From Nitrospira sp. (lineage in GTDB: Bacteria; Nitrospirota; Nitrospiria; Nitrospirales; Nitrospiraceae): 8,945 nucleotides of DNA. The stretch spans positions 1-8,945 of the forward strand of contig JACOEF010000178.1 of NCBI GenBank assembly GCA_024998705.1, read 5' to 3'. Numbering within the stretch: position 1 is the stretch's first letter; each line of letters begins with the position of its first letter. Below are positions 1 to 6,816 of this stretch, piece by piece. The notes under the pieces are model-generated. The model was not told where the DNA came from and ran no database searches. It worked only from the letters and a program-made list of their open reading frames with translations. The translations under genes and the position numbers were made by a program.

Positions 1-1
1 C

Positions 2-76
2 GTCACGCATCTCGACGTCTCGGCCGAAGCGATCGAGCAAGCCGCCGACAGAATCGCGCGTGTACTCGATCGCTAG
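2..76 (+). CDS. ltaE: C-terminal end of a gene, probably threonine aldolase
   Basis: Only the last 24 codons and a TAG stop are present, reading VTHLDVSAEAIEQAADRIAR and then VLDR. The VTHLDVS segment followed by an amphipathic helix is how low-specificity L-threonine aldolases (LtaE/GLY1, PLP-dependent fold type I) typically end; the enzyme splits threonine or allo-threonine into glycine and acetaldehyde. None of the PLP-binding region is in the window, so the identification rests on this short tail alone. Other fold-type I aminotransferase-like enzymes can end similarly. The next gene has its own promoter beginning 12 nt after the stop, so the two are likely separate transcription units. 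Confidence 0.55.
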   Translation, partial: VTHLDVSAEAIEQAADRIARVLDR

Positions 77-88
77 CCCATCCTCACA

Positions 89-117
89 TTGACAGTCCGC
101 CTCCCCCCTCATAAAAT
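89..117 (+). promoter_or_regulatory. Sigma-70-type promoter for the 75-aa / nucleotidyltransferase unit
   Basis: A perfect -35 box TTGACA (89-94) is followed by a 17-nt spacer and a -10 box TAAAAT (112-117), 5 of 6 matches to TATAAT. Transcription would begin near 124, giving a leader of about 25 nt before the GTG at 150. This is the best promoter-like sequence in the window. It separates the following genes from the upstream aldolase-like gene. Confidence 0.75.
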
Positions 118-149
118 GCCTCGACCGTAAATGCTCCAAAGGGGGATGC

Positions 150-377
150 GTGCCGCTCGAAGTCGTCTCGTTTCAACTGATCAGCCGGATTCTGGATGTG
201 ACGGACGGCTTGGGTCTCAATCGCGAGTGGGTGGAAATTCCCCTCTCACCGGAATCCCCGGGCCGGGTCCGTAAACTTCAGAACGGAAAACTTGAAATCA
301 TCGTCGATGCCGACCAGCCGTTCGATGCCTGGCTCGGCACCCTCGAACAACAGATACAACGTGCGCAGTCCAGCTGA
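150..377 (+). CDS. Small protein of unknown function (75 aa)
   Basis: I do not recognise this family. The GTG start is supported by the purine run AAAGGGGG at 138-145, which ends 4 nt before it, and by the strong promoter upstream. ATGs at 131 and 146 are in other frames. The protein is soluble, with no signal peptide or membrane segment. The N-terminal half is mixed hydrophobic; residues about 39-55 look like two beta strands joined by an NGK turn and ending in a VDAD segment; the last 20 residues look like an amphipathic helix (FDAWLGTLEQQIQRA). The nucleotidyltransferase-like gene starts 17 nt downstream with its own ribosome site, so the two are probably co-transcribed and may be functional partners. 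That partnership is inference from position only. Confidence 0.65.
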   Translation: MPLEVVSFQLISRILDVTDGLGLNREWVEIPLSPESPGRVRKLQNGKLEIIVDADQPFDAWLGTLEQQIQRAQSS

Positions 378-394
378 CACGCTGAAGGATAGAC

Positions 395-1201
395 ATGGAA
401 CCACAACTCGCAACCTCCGCCACTCAGTCGACCCCGGCGCTCCCTTCCTCAGAGGAGTTGCAGGCTGAGTTATTAGATGTTCCCGAACCGCCCGAAATGC
501 CCCCGGCGGTGGCGCCACCCGGTTACGAGGATGCCCTCGCCGGCGCCGTGAAATATGTCCGCGCCAAACGTGGCGGCGACCTGGTAGGCATTATTCTCGT
601 CGGATCCGGTGCCCGACGGGCGGTCACCGCGCATAGCGATATCGACCTGATCGCTCTGGTCAAAGGTCCGGCGGACGGACAGGAGATGATTCGTGTGGGC
701 GACCGGCTGGTGGACATCCGCTATGGCGAGCACAAGACCGTCGCCGAGGATCTGGCCTATTCTCCCCGTCTGGCGCGATTGCTCCGCAAAGGACGCATCC
801 TGTTCGACCACGACGACGTCGCGGCCCAACTGATCGCCAAAGCCGCACAACGGTTCCGCCAGGGCCCCCCGACAGCCAGCATTCATGAACGCATCCGTCT
901 CAAGGCGGAATGTCTGCATTCGCTCGGCAAAGTCGAGGACCTGCGCGATAAGCCCAACACGGCGCAATATCTCCTGCAACTGTTCTTCGAAGACTGCGTC
1001 ACGGCCTTTTTTCGAACCCGAGGCCTCTGGTTCACGGCACCGGTCGATACCCTCCGGTTCCTGGCCTCACGCGACCCGGCACTCGGCGAGCTGGCGAGCC
1101 TGTTCCTGAGCGCCGCCACACTGCATGACCGATTGACATTCGGCCGGCGCTTTGCCGACCTCCTGTTTCGCGATATCCCCCTTCCACCTCGCGTGGACTG
1201 A
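395..1201 (+). CDS. Nucleotidyltransferase-fold (KNTase/MNT-like) protein
   Basis: The DNA polymerase beta-type nucleotidyltransferase motif is clear. Residues 66-90 read as a beta strand, then GS at 70-71, then SDIDL at 81-85, placing two metal-binding aspartates at 82 and 84. A third candidate acidic residue is D107 in LVDIRY. Residues 1-45 are Pro/Ala/Glu-rich and probably disordered. Residues about 160-262 form an all-helical C-terminal domain, as in kanamycin-nucleotidyltransferase-like and HEPN-associated proteins. Members transfer a nucleotide from an NTP to a small molecule, RNA or protein; the substrate here cannot be told from the sequence. The catalytic triad looks intact, so activity is plausible. 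The ATG start has AAGGA at 385-389, 5 nt upstream. It follows the 75-aa gene by 17 nt and probably shares its promoter. An antibiotic-resistance role is possible but nothing local supports it. Confidence 0.8.
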   Translation: MEPQLATSATQSTPALPSSEELQAELLDVPEPPEMPPAVAPPGYEDALAGAVKYVRAKRGGDLVGIILVGSGARRAVTAHSDIDLIALVKGPADGQEMIRVGDRLVDIRYGEHKTVAEDLAYSPRLARLLRKGRILFDHDDVAAQLIAKAAQRFRQGPPTASIHERIRLKAECLHSLGKVEDLRDKPNTAQYLLQLFFEDCVTAFFRTRGLWFTAPVDTLRFLASRDPALGELASLFLSAATLHDRLTFGRRFADLLFRDIPLPPRVD

Positions 1202-1300
1202 GCGGATCCGTCGCATGGCTCGAATGGGCCGTCGGCTTGCATCGACGTCCGGGCATGCCGCTCATCGGCAGCCCACCGGGCACAGACGGCAGTAGACCAC

Positions 1301-1329
1301 TTGAGCACCGGTCCTCACGGACCGACGAT
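1301..1329 (+). promoter_or_regulatory. Possible weak promoter with a palindrome in its spacer, upstream of gnd
   Basis: A perfect inverted repeat CGGTCC-TCAC-GGACCG occupies 1309-1324. It lies between TTGAGC (1301-1306, 4 of 6 to TTGACA) and GACGAT (1324-1329, 3 of 6 to TATAAT) with a 17-nt spacer. It could be an operator, or in RNA a 6-bp hairpin just before the gnd ribosome site (AGAGAGG, 1334-1340). It has no T-tract, so it is not an intrinsic terminator. The palindrome is certain; the promoter boxes are weak, and the function is inferred. Nothing else stands out in the 146-nt gap from 1202 to 1347. Confidence 0.25.
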
Positions 1330-1347
1330 CACCAGAGAGGATGACCT

Positions 1348-2241
1348 ATGGAACTCGGATTTGTCGGACTCGGCAAGATGGGAATGAACATGGTCACGCG
1401 TCTGCAGCAAGGACGGCATCGTGTCGTGGCATACGATCGCGCGCCGGACATCGTGAAACAGGCGGAGGGGAAAGGTTGTGTCGGCGCCGCGTCACTCAGC
1501 GACCTCGTCTCGAAACTGGCCGCCCCTCGCGCCGTCTGGATTATGGTTCCGTCGGGGGCTCCCACCGAGGAGACGATTCAAGCCGTCGCCGCCCTGCTCC
1601 AACCGGGCGATACCATCATCGATGGAGGCAACACCCGTTTCCACGACGATACCCGGCGCGCCGCCGAGCTGAAAACGAAGGGCATCCACTATATCGATGT
1701 CGGCACCAGCGGCGGAATTTGGGGGCTGACGGTCGGCTATTGCCTCATGATCGGCGGCGACAACGAACCGGTTCAACGATTGACACCAATCTTCCAGACA
1801 TTGGCGCCTGAACAGGGCTGGGCACACATGGGAACACACGGCGCAGGCCACTACGTTAAAATGGTGCACAACGGGATCGAATACAGCATGATGCAGGGCT
1901 ACGCCGAAGGCTTCGAACTGATGGCGAAAAGTGAGTACCGCCTCGACCTGGGCAAAATTGCCGATGTGTGGATGCACGGCAGCGTGGTGCGATCCTGGCT
2001 GTTGGAACTGGCCGTCCTCGCCTTGAAGCAGGATCCGAAGCTCGAAAAACTCAAAGGATACGTCCAGGATTCCGGCGAGGGGCGATGGATGATTCAGGAT
2101 GCGATCGATAAGGATGTGCCGGTCCCGACCCTCACGTCCGCGCTGTTCACCAGGTTCCGGTCGAGACAGGACGAGTCCTTCGCGGAGAAAATGCTGGCGG
2201 CTTTGCGCAACGCCTTCGGCGGGCACAGCGTCCGCCGCTGA
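1348..2241 (+). CDS. gnd: 6-phosphogluconate dehydrogenase, decarboxylating, short NAD-type
   Basis: Catalyses oxidative decarboxylation of 6-phosphogluconate to ribulose 5-phosphate in the cytoplasm, the last oxidative step of the pentose phosphate pathway. The N-terminal Rossmann domain has GLGKMG (7-12), and its second strand ends in an aspartate (YDR, 29-31). Substrate-site motifs are GGN (93-95), GTSGG (119-123) followed by GLTVGYCLMIGG, and the catalytic GHYVKMVHNGIEY segment (167-179) with K171, N175 and E178. At 297 residues it is the short form (about 300 aa), not the roughly 470-aa NADP form of enterobacteria. D30, where NADP enzymes usually carry Asn/Ser plus Arg, suggests NAD preference, although an Arg follows it. 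The ATG is 7 nt after AGAGAGG. zwf starts 27 nt downstream, so the two form an operon feeding the same pathway. Confidence 0.93.
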   Translation: MELGFVGLGKMGMNMVTRLQQGRHRVVAYDRAPDIVKQAEGKGCVGAASLSDLVSKLAAPRAVWIMVPSGAPTEETIQAVAALLQPGDTIIDGGNTRFHDDTRRAAELKTKGIHYIDVGTSGGIWGLTVGYCLMIGGDNEPVQRLTPIFQTLAPEQGWAHMGTHGAGHYVKMVHNGIEYSMMQGYAEGFELMAKSEYRLDLGKIADVWMHGSVVRSWLLELAVLALKQDPKLEKLKGYVQDSGEGRWMIQDAIDKDVPVPTLTSALFTRFRSRQDESFAEKMLAALRNAFGGHSVRR

Positions 2242-2268
2242 GGCCTTAACCCACCGGACCACCGCACC

Positions 2269-3813
2269 ATGTCTTCACCACCGACTCCCGTGGACATCAA
2301 GCCCCTCCCTGAAGCCATCACCCCCATTGAAGCGTGCACTCTCGTCATTTTCGGCGGCTCCGGAGACCTGGCCCGACGACGGCTCATCCCGGCGGTCTAC
2401 AATCTGCTCCTCGATGGTTTGCTGCCGGACAAATACGCAGTGATCGGACTGGGGCGCAAACCGATGAGCGACGAGGAGTTTCGCGATTTGGTTCGGGAAG
2501 GCGTCATCGCCCATTCACGGCAAGCCCTGGTCGATGACCGGTGGCAGGCGTTCGAGCGCCACCTGTTTTACATCCAGGGCGAAAACGAAGATGCGCAGAC
2601 CTACCACGCGCTCCGTGCCAAAGCCGAGCAAATCGAGCAGGCGATGCAATTGCCCGGCAACCGGATTTTTTACCTGAGCATTCCCCCGAGTTCGTTTGCC
2701 TCGGTGTCCGAGGGCTTGGCGCAGTCCGGTCTGGCGACCCCGCCCGCCGGCGCGTCGCCGTACTCGCGCATCATCGTTGAGAAGCCCGTCGGTCGCGACC
2801 TCGCTTCCGCGCAACAGATCAACGAAGTGACCGGCAGGGTCTTCGACGAGTCGCAGATTTTCCGCATCGACCATTATCTGGGCAAAGAGACCGTCCAGAA
2901 TCTCATGGTGGTTCGGTTTGCCAACAGCATCTTCGAGCCGATCTGGAACCACCAATATATCGACCATGTCCAAATTACAGTCAGCGAAGCGGAAGGCGTC
3001 AGGACCAGGTCCAGTTATTATGAAGAGGCCGGCGCCCTGCGGGACATGATTCAAAACCATCTCCTGCAGCTGCTCTGCCTCGTTGCGATGGAGCCACCCT
3101 ACTCGCTGGATCCCAACGTCGTGCGCAATGCCAAGATGGAAGTGCTGCGCTGCCTCAGGCCGATCACCGGCAAAGATGTGGAGCAGTACACGGTTCGGGC
3201 ACAGTATGCAGAAGGAACGGCTCACAACCAGCCGGTGCCGGGCTACCGCCGAGAGAAGGGCGTCAATCCGAACTCCATCACCGAGACGTATGTGGCGGTC
3301 AAAGCGTTCGTGGAAAACTGGCGCTGGTCCGGCGTGCCGTTTTATCTGCGGACGGGAAAAGCCTTGCCGAAACGCGCGAGCGAAGTCGCCGTGCAATTCA
3401 AAGATATTCCGCAAATTCTCTTCAACGCGAACCCTGCGAACCCTCAACCGGCAAACGTCCTGACCCTGCGCATCCAGCCGGATGAAGGCCTCTCCCTGCG
3501 CATCATCTCCCGCGTCCCCGGCACGCGCGCACAGACGCATCCGGTAGAGATGGACTTCCAGTACAGCGACGTGTTCGGATGCCCGTCTCCGGAAGCCTAT
3601 GAACGCCTCCTGCTCGATGTCATGGCCGGCGACGCCTCACGATTCATGCGCCGCGATGCCGTGGAAGCCTCATGGGACTGGGTGACGAAAATTCTGGATG
3701 GGTGGGCGCAGCAAAGATTGCGTTGGTTGCCCGAATACACAGCGGGAACGTGGGGACCCGTCGAGGCTGAACGGATGATCCGGAACGACGGACGCGCCTG
3801 GCGCATCCTTTAA
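2269..3813 (+). CDS. zwf: Glucose-6-phosphate 1-dehydrogenase
   Basis: Oxidises glucose 6-phosphate to 6-phosphogluconolactone with reduction of NAD(P), the entry step of the oxidative pentose phosphate pathway. Full-length at 514 residues. The N-terminal nucleotide-binding motif is GGSGDLA (29-35); EKPVG (171-175) and the family signature RIDHYLGK (199-206) follow, with D201 and H202 matching the catalytic Asp-His pair. The general-base histidine is expected at H264 in IQNHLLQLL. The RTGK segment (361-364) belongs to the substrate/cofactor region. The ribosome site is weak (CGGA at 2255-2258), which would fit translation following on from gnd 27 nt upstream. The usual third member, 6-phosphogluconolactonase (pgl/devB), is not adjacent. 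The stop codon overlaps that of the convergent thioredoxin-like gene on TTAA (3810-3813). Confidence 0.96.
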   Translation: MSSPPTPVDIKPLPEAITPIEACTLVIFGGSGDLARRRLIPAVYNLLLDGLLPDKYAVIGLGRKPMSDEEFRDLVREGVIAHSRQALVDDRWQAFERHLFYIQGENEDAQTYHALRAKAEQIEQAMQLPGNRIFYLSIPPSSFASVSEGLAQSGLATPPAGASPYSRIIVEKPVGRDLASAQQINEVTGRVFDESQIFRIDHYLGKETVQNLMVVRFANSIFEPIWNHQYIDHVQITVSEAEGVRTRSSYYEEAGALRDMIQNHLLQLLCLVAMEPPYSLDPNVVRNAKMEVLRCLRPITGKDVEQYTVRAQYAEGTAHNQPVPGYRREKGVNPNSITETYVAVKAFVENWRWSGVPFYLRTGKALPKRASEVAVQFKDIPQILFNANPANPQPANVLTLRIQPDEGLSLRIISRVPGTRAQTHPVEMDFQYSDVFGCPSPEAYERLLLDVMAGDASRFMRRDAVEASWDWVTKILDGWAQQRLRWLPEYTAGTWGPVEAERMIRNDGRAWRIL

Positions 3814-4124
3814 GTCAGGCCAAGTTGTCTCTGGATCTCGTCTTTCCTGCCGATGCCTCCGATAAACCGCACGAACTCGCCCCGTTCGAACAGCGCGAGT
3901 GCCGGCAATGAGCTGATGTCCAGCTCCGCGGGAATCTGATAATTCTCCTGCACATTCATCTTCACAATCTTCACCACTGAGGCTGTGTCCTCCTGCAACT
4001 GCTCCAGCTGCTTCAGGAGCGCCAGACAGTGGCCACAACCCGGATGCCAGAACTCGACGAGCACCGGGAGCGACGCCTGTTCCACTTCGCGCGAAAAGTC
4101 TCGATCGGTCACCTCAGGGATCAT
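3810..4124 (-). CDS. Thioredoxin-like protein with a CGHC active site
   Basis: A 104-aa single-domain thioredoxin fold with normal family length, no signal peptide and therefore cytoplasmic. The active-site segment reads FWHPGCGHC with redox cysteines C30 and C33, and the cis-proline is P74 in SSLPALALF. Two features depart from classical TrxA (WCGPC): the dipeptide is Gly-His, as in protein disulfide isomerases, and the Trp before the first Cys is Gly. CGHC is known to make the disulfide more oxidising than CGPC, so this may not be a general reductase; a role in oxidative repair or as a partner-specific reductant is inference. The ATG lies inside the end of the upstream SGNH hydrolase (ATGA overlap, 4121-4124), with no strong ribosome site of its own, which suggests translational coupling. 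The 3' end overlaps zwf by 4 nt. Confidence 0.88.
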   Translation of the reverse strand: MIPEVTDRDFSREVEQASLPVLVEFWHPGCGHCLALLKQLEQLQEDTASVVKIVKMNVQENYQIPAELDISSLPALALFERGEFVRFIGGIGRKDEIQRQLGLT

Positions 4125-4789
4125 GCGCCGGCCGGCCTGGCGGATGTCGCGGAGGAACCGGCTGCTGCGGGAGCAAACAGCTGTTCGTAGAGGAGCCGGC
4201 CGAACAGTCGATAGCCGACGACCGAGAGATGAAGGCCGTCGTTTGAGTACGGTTCGGCGAGCATGAGGGATTCCGATTCGGCCGTCGCGCTGAACAGATC
4301 GAAATAGGGCACGCGCTTACTCTCCGCATAGTCCGCGATCAACCGATTCAATTGCTGCCGCCGTTGAAGATGTCCGGCCAGCCAGGAAGCGCCATCGGGA
4401 TGATCCGTGCCCACCTCGACACGAATCGAGGGTACCGTCACCGGAACCGGAATGATAGAGGCCGCCCTCGCCAATTCATACATCTTGAGGAGGTTTCGCA
4501 TAATCTCCGCCGGAGCAGCATTCCAGCCCAAATCATTCGTCCCCCCAAGAATAATCACCGTCTGAGGACGTCGCTCCAGCACCGCAGCACGAAATCGCAG
4601 CACCATCTCGCCCGTGACTTCGCCGCAGACCCAGCTGATCTCCACGTGGCCTTGTTTTCCAAGGTATTCCTGCAAGACATGCCCATAGGGAGTCTCCCCT
4701 GTCTGCGGGTCTGTCGGAGTGGGAATTCGATAGCCTGCCGTGAGGCTATCACCGAAGCAAAGAATGCGCGGCGGTTGGTTCGAGGACAT
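4121..4789 (-). CDS. SGNH/GDSL-family hydrolase (esterase/lipase-like)
   Basis: All four SGNH blocks are visible. Block I is CFGDSLTAGY (11-20) with nucleophile S15; block II has the oxyanion glycine in the VCGEVTGEM segment (G56 or G60); block III is GGTND (82-86) with N85; block V is SNDGLHLSVVGY (182-193), with D184 and H187 completing the triad. The family hydrolyses esters and thioesters of lipids, sugars or small molecules; the substrate is not predictable here. No signal peptide is seen, so it is probably cytoplasmic. The last 13 residues are an Ala/Ser-rich tail. The start ATG has no clear ribosome site. A 153-nt gap separates it from the divergent HEAT-repeat gene. It overlaps the thioredoxin-like gene by ATGA, so the two form a coupled pair. 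Confidence 0.9.
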   Translation of the reverse strand: MSSNQPPRILCFGDSLTAGYRIPTPTDPQTGETPYGHVLQEYLGKQGHVEISWVCGEVTGEMVLRFRAAVLERRPQTVIILGGTNDLGWNAAPAEIMRNLLKMYELARAASIIPVPVTVPSIRVEVGTDHPDGASWLAGHLQRRQQLNRLIADYAESKRVPYFDLFSATAESESLMLAEPYSNDGLHLSVVGYRLFGRLLYEQLFAPAAAGSSATSARPAGA

Positions 4790-4904
4790 CAGTGACGGAT
4801 TCTACTGTCCCGCACCCGACGACGCAATGCCGATGTCCCGCCATAAATCAGAGCGCCCCGACAAGGCGGAGACCGTCAAGACGCTGCACAGAGCGGCAAT
4901 TTTC

Positions 4905-4933
4905 TTGACGAAGGAGGGGCCTCACGGTACGAC
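4905..4933 (+). promoter_or_regulatory. Possible promoter and displaced ribosome-site-like run before the HEAT gene
   Basis: TTGACG (4905-4910, 5 of 6) and TACGAC (4928-4933, 3 of 6) are 17 nt apart, which would start transcription within a few nt of the ATG at 4943. The purine run AAGGAGGGG (4911-4919) is a near-perfect Shine-Dalgarno sequence, but it ends 23 nt before that ATG, too far for normal use, and an in-frame TGA at 4934 excludes an upstream start. No ATG, GTG or TTG lies at the correct distance. The two readings exclude each other. The remainder of the 4790-4942 gap holds nothing I recognise. Confidence 0.2.
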
Positions 4934-4942
4934 TGAACACAT

Positions 4943-6799
4943 ATGGAATCTCCAGCACCGCTCGAAGAGGGCGCTCCGCTTACGTCCTTTGTCAAGACAG
5001 GGGCCGACCCGGCAGTAGCCGCGGTCAAGCAGTTGCTCAAACTGCTCGATAAGGCTGCGAAATCGGCGCGCACCTACGGCACCAAGAACCCCGTTGCCCA
5101 GCGATTCTTCCAGCAGTTTTACGACGACCTCTCAAAGCACCTCACCGTTCACCCTCATCTCGCCCTCTTAGTCCAACGCAATCAACTGCTGTTCAGAAAC
5201 GAAGTCGTCTATCAACCGGAGCGGGATGCGACCGGAGACAGCTTCGCCTTCAAGATGTACTCGGACGGGATTCGAGAGTTGAGTTTCCATCAAGGGCTCA
5301 CACAGGACGATCTGGCTTTTTTCCTGGATGCGCTGTGGGGGACGCCCTCCGGTGAGGCCGGATCAACCGAAGAGCCGGTCGACCTCGAAGAAGAAGACGA
5401 CGACGATATCGTGACGCGCCTCTGGGCCAAAAATCTCGAGACCATCACCCTCGTCACCGCAGAGGAACTGGTTCGGTCGTCCGGATTCGGACTGGACGAG
5501 CTTGAACTGCAGACACAGGGCTATATGAGCATGTCGGTGACGTCGCTGCGAGAGCTCCTCGACCGCGAGCGCGCGGCGGCGGCCGAAAAAGAAACCACGC
5601 CGGAGGCAGCCGGCCAGCGCGCCGGCGGAGACAGCGGCGGCGCAAACAGAAATCGTCGCTTCCAGGCCAACGTCGTCGGGTATGACGTCTCTCAGGAAGA
5701 GCATGCCGTCTTGACCCAAGAGATCCAACGCGAAACCGAGCGCGATGCCACGGCATATATTTGCGACATCCTCACGGCAGTGCTGGCATCTGAACCCTCT
5801 CCTGCGTTGCTGACGAAATTATTCCAGGTCTGGGATCACGTGCTGGACGTGGTGATTCGCAGCGGACAGTGGATACAGCTCGAAACCGTCTTGACCCTGT
5901 TGCAGGATGCCGAGTCGGTCCGCCCCGATCTTTCGGAGGCTCATCAACAACAGCTCGCAGGCTTGCTCGATGGACTGAGCCGCCCCGAGCGACTGAAAGC
6001 GATCGGCGTGCACCTCAATCGCACCCCGCACGCAAAAACAGACGGGTTGCCCACCCTCCTGCTCATGATGAAACAGGATGCCATCCCCGGACTCTGTTCA
6101 CTGCTTGCCGGTTTGGACGGGCCCTCGCATCAAGCCCTGGTCATGGACACCCTGCACACGCTCGCGCGTGACCATTCCGAGGCGATCGTACGCGGATTGA
6201 CCGACAAGCGGCCGACCTACGTGAGAAATCTGTTGACACTCATTTCCCGATGGGGCGACGCCCGCTTTGCAGACCCTGTCGAAAAGACCCTTCGGCACCC
6301 GGAACCCACCGTCCGACGCGAAGCCCTTCGAATCCTGGCCGCTATCCGGCCGTCCGGGAACGGCACGAAATTGATCGGCCTCCTCAGCGACAGCAACGAG
6401 ACCGTTCGCCTCACGGCCATGAAGGTACTCTCCACCGGACAGTACAGTATCGGCTTCTCTGCCTGGGCCCCGTTCATCATCGTTGATGAATTTCATGATC
6501 GATCGCCCGCCGAAAAACGCGCGATCTTTGTCGCCATCAAACAGACCGCCGCCGATGAGGCCGTGCCCTATTGGCAGGGCCTGTTGACAGAATGGTCCTG
6601 GACCAACCGGAAGAAGAAGGAAGAACTCGCCATACTGGCGGCGGACATCCTCGGCAAGCTGGCGACACCCGCAGCCATGGCCGCACTCGAGATCGGAGAG
6701 AAGAAGGGCGGTGCCGCAGTCCGCCAGGCCTGCAGCGCAGCGCTCTCCGCCGCCAACCGTCAACAACGGCAATCTCTTCCTCCAGCCGCCAATTCCTGA
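4943..6799 (+). CDS. HEAT-repeat protein with an N-terminal module shared with the next gene
   Basis: A 618-aa soluble protein without signal peptide or membrane segment. Residues about 28-132 form an alpha/beta N-terminal module that resembles residues 50-155 of the HD-GYP protein encoded next: both have K-[ST]-x-R-x-[YH]-G-x-x-N, a downstream HP, an L-F strand and a GI strand. It is followed by an acidic run (LEEEDDDD, 148-155), a mostly helical stretch, an Ala/Glu/Gly-rich linker near 208-238, and helices up to 350. Residues about 365-605 are helical pairs of HEAT/PBS-lyase type; the clearest is the PTVRREALRILAAI region (455-468), repeated as ETVRLTAMKVL (486-496). HEAT arrays bind proteins, so a scaffold or receptor role is likely; no catalytic motif is seen. 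The ATG is the only workable start because TGA lies in frame at 4934. It is co-directional with the HD-GYP gene, 17 nt apart. Confidence 0.82.
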   Translation: MESPAPLEEGAPLTSFVKTGADPAVAAVKQLLKLLDKAAKSARTYGTKNPVAQRFFQQFYDDLSKHLTVHPHLALLVQRNQLLFRNEVVYQPERDATGDSFAFKMYSDGIRELSFHQGLTQDDLAFFLDALWGTPSGEAGSTEEPVDLEEEDDDDIVTRLWAKNLETITLVTAEELVRSSGFGLDELELQTQGYMSMSVTSLRELLDRERAAAAEKETTPEAAGQRAGGDSGGANRNRRFQANVVGYDVSQEEHAVLTQEIQRETERDATAYICDILTAVLASEPSPALLTKLFQVWDHVLDVVIRSGQWIQLETVLTLLQDAESVRPDLSEAHQQQLAGLLDGLSRPERLKAIGVHLNRTPHAKTDGLPTLLLMMKQDAIPGLCSLLAGLDGPSHQALVMDTLHTLARDHSEAIVRGLTDKRPTYVRNLLTLISRWGDARFADPVEKTLRHPEPTVRREALRILAAIRPSGNGTKLIGLLSDSNETVRLTAMKVLSTGQYSIGFSAWAPFIIVDEFHDRSPAEKRAIFVAIKQTAADEAVPYWQGLLTEWSWTNRKKKEELAILAADILGKLATPAAMAALEIGEKKGGAAVRQACSAALSAANRQQRQSLPPAANS

Positions 6800-6803
6800 T
6801 TGC

Positions 6804-6809
6804 GAGGAG
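6804..6809 (+). promoter_or_regulatory. Ribosome binding site fixing the GTG start of the HD-GYP gene
   Basis: GAGGAG lies 7 nt before GTG at 6817, in the 17-nt gap after the HEAT gene stop (6797-6799). The reading frame stays open upstream to 6571, but that part overlaps the HEAT coding sequence in another frame and encodes an Arg-rich, unstructured-looking segment. The site therefore favours GTG 6817 over any upstream start. Confidence 0.8.
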
Positions 6810-6816
6810 ACAACCA

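Noticed and set aside
1492..2262. 256-codon minus-strand open frame opposite gnd
   Set aside because: Fully antisense to gnd with unmistakable catalytic motifs; no ribosome site or domain is evident in the minus reading.
2515..3540. Long minus-strand open frame (341 codons) opposite zwf
   Set aside because: It lies entirely inside the well-supported zwf gene, its translation shows no recognisable motif, and long antisense frames are expected in GC-rich coding DNA.
4740..5018. 92-codon plus-strand frame across the SGNH/HEAT divergent gap
   Set aside because: It begins inside the SGNH gene on the opposite strand and runs into the HEAT gene in the wrong frame, with no ribosome site at its ATG and no recognisable sequence.
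5039..6796. HEAT protein as a DNA glycosylase (AlkD-like) or phycobilisome lyase
   Set aside because: HEAT repeats alone are shared by many families; no lyase or glycosylase catalytic residues are visible and the context is signalling, so only a scaffold-type call is supported.
6571..6816. Upstream in-frame extension of the HD-GYP gene
   Set aside because: It overlaps the HEAT gene in another frame and encodes an Arg-rich segment of shadow character. GAGGAG plus GTG at 6817 is a much better start.
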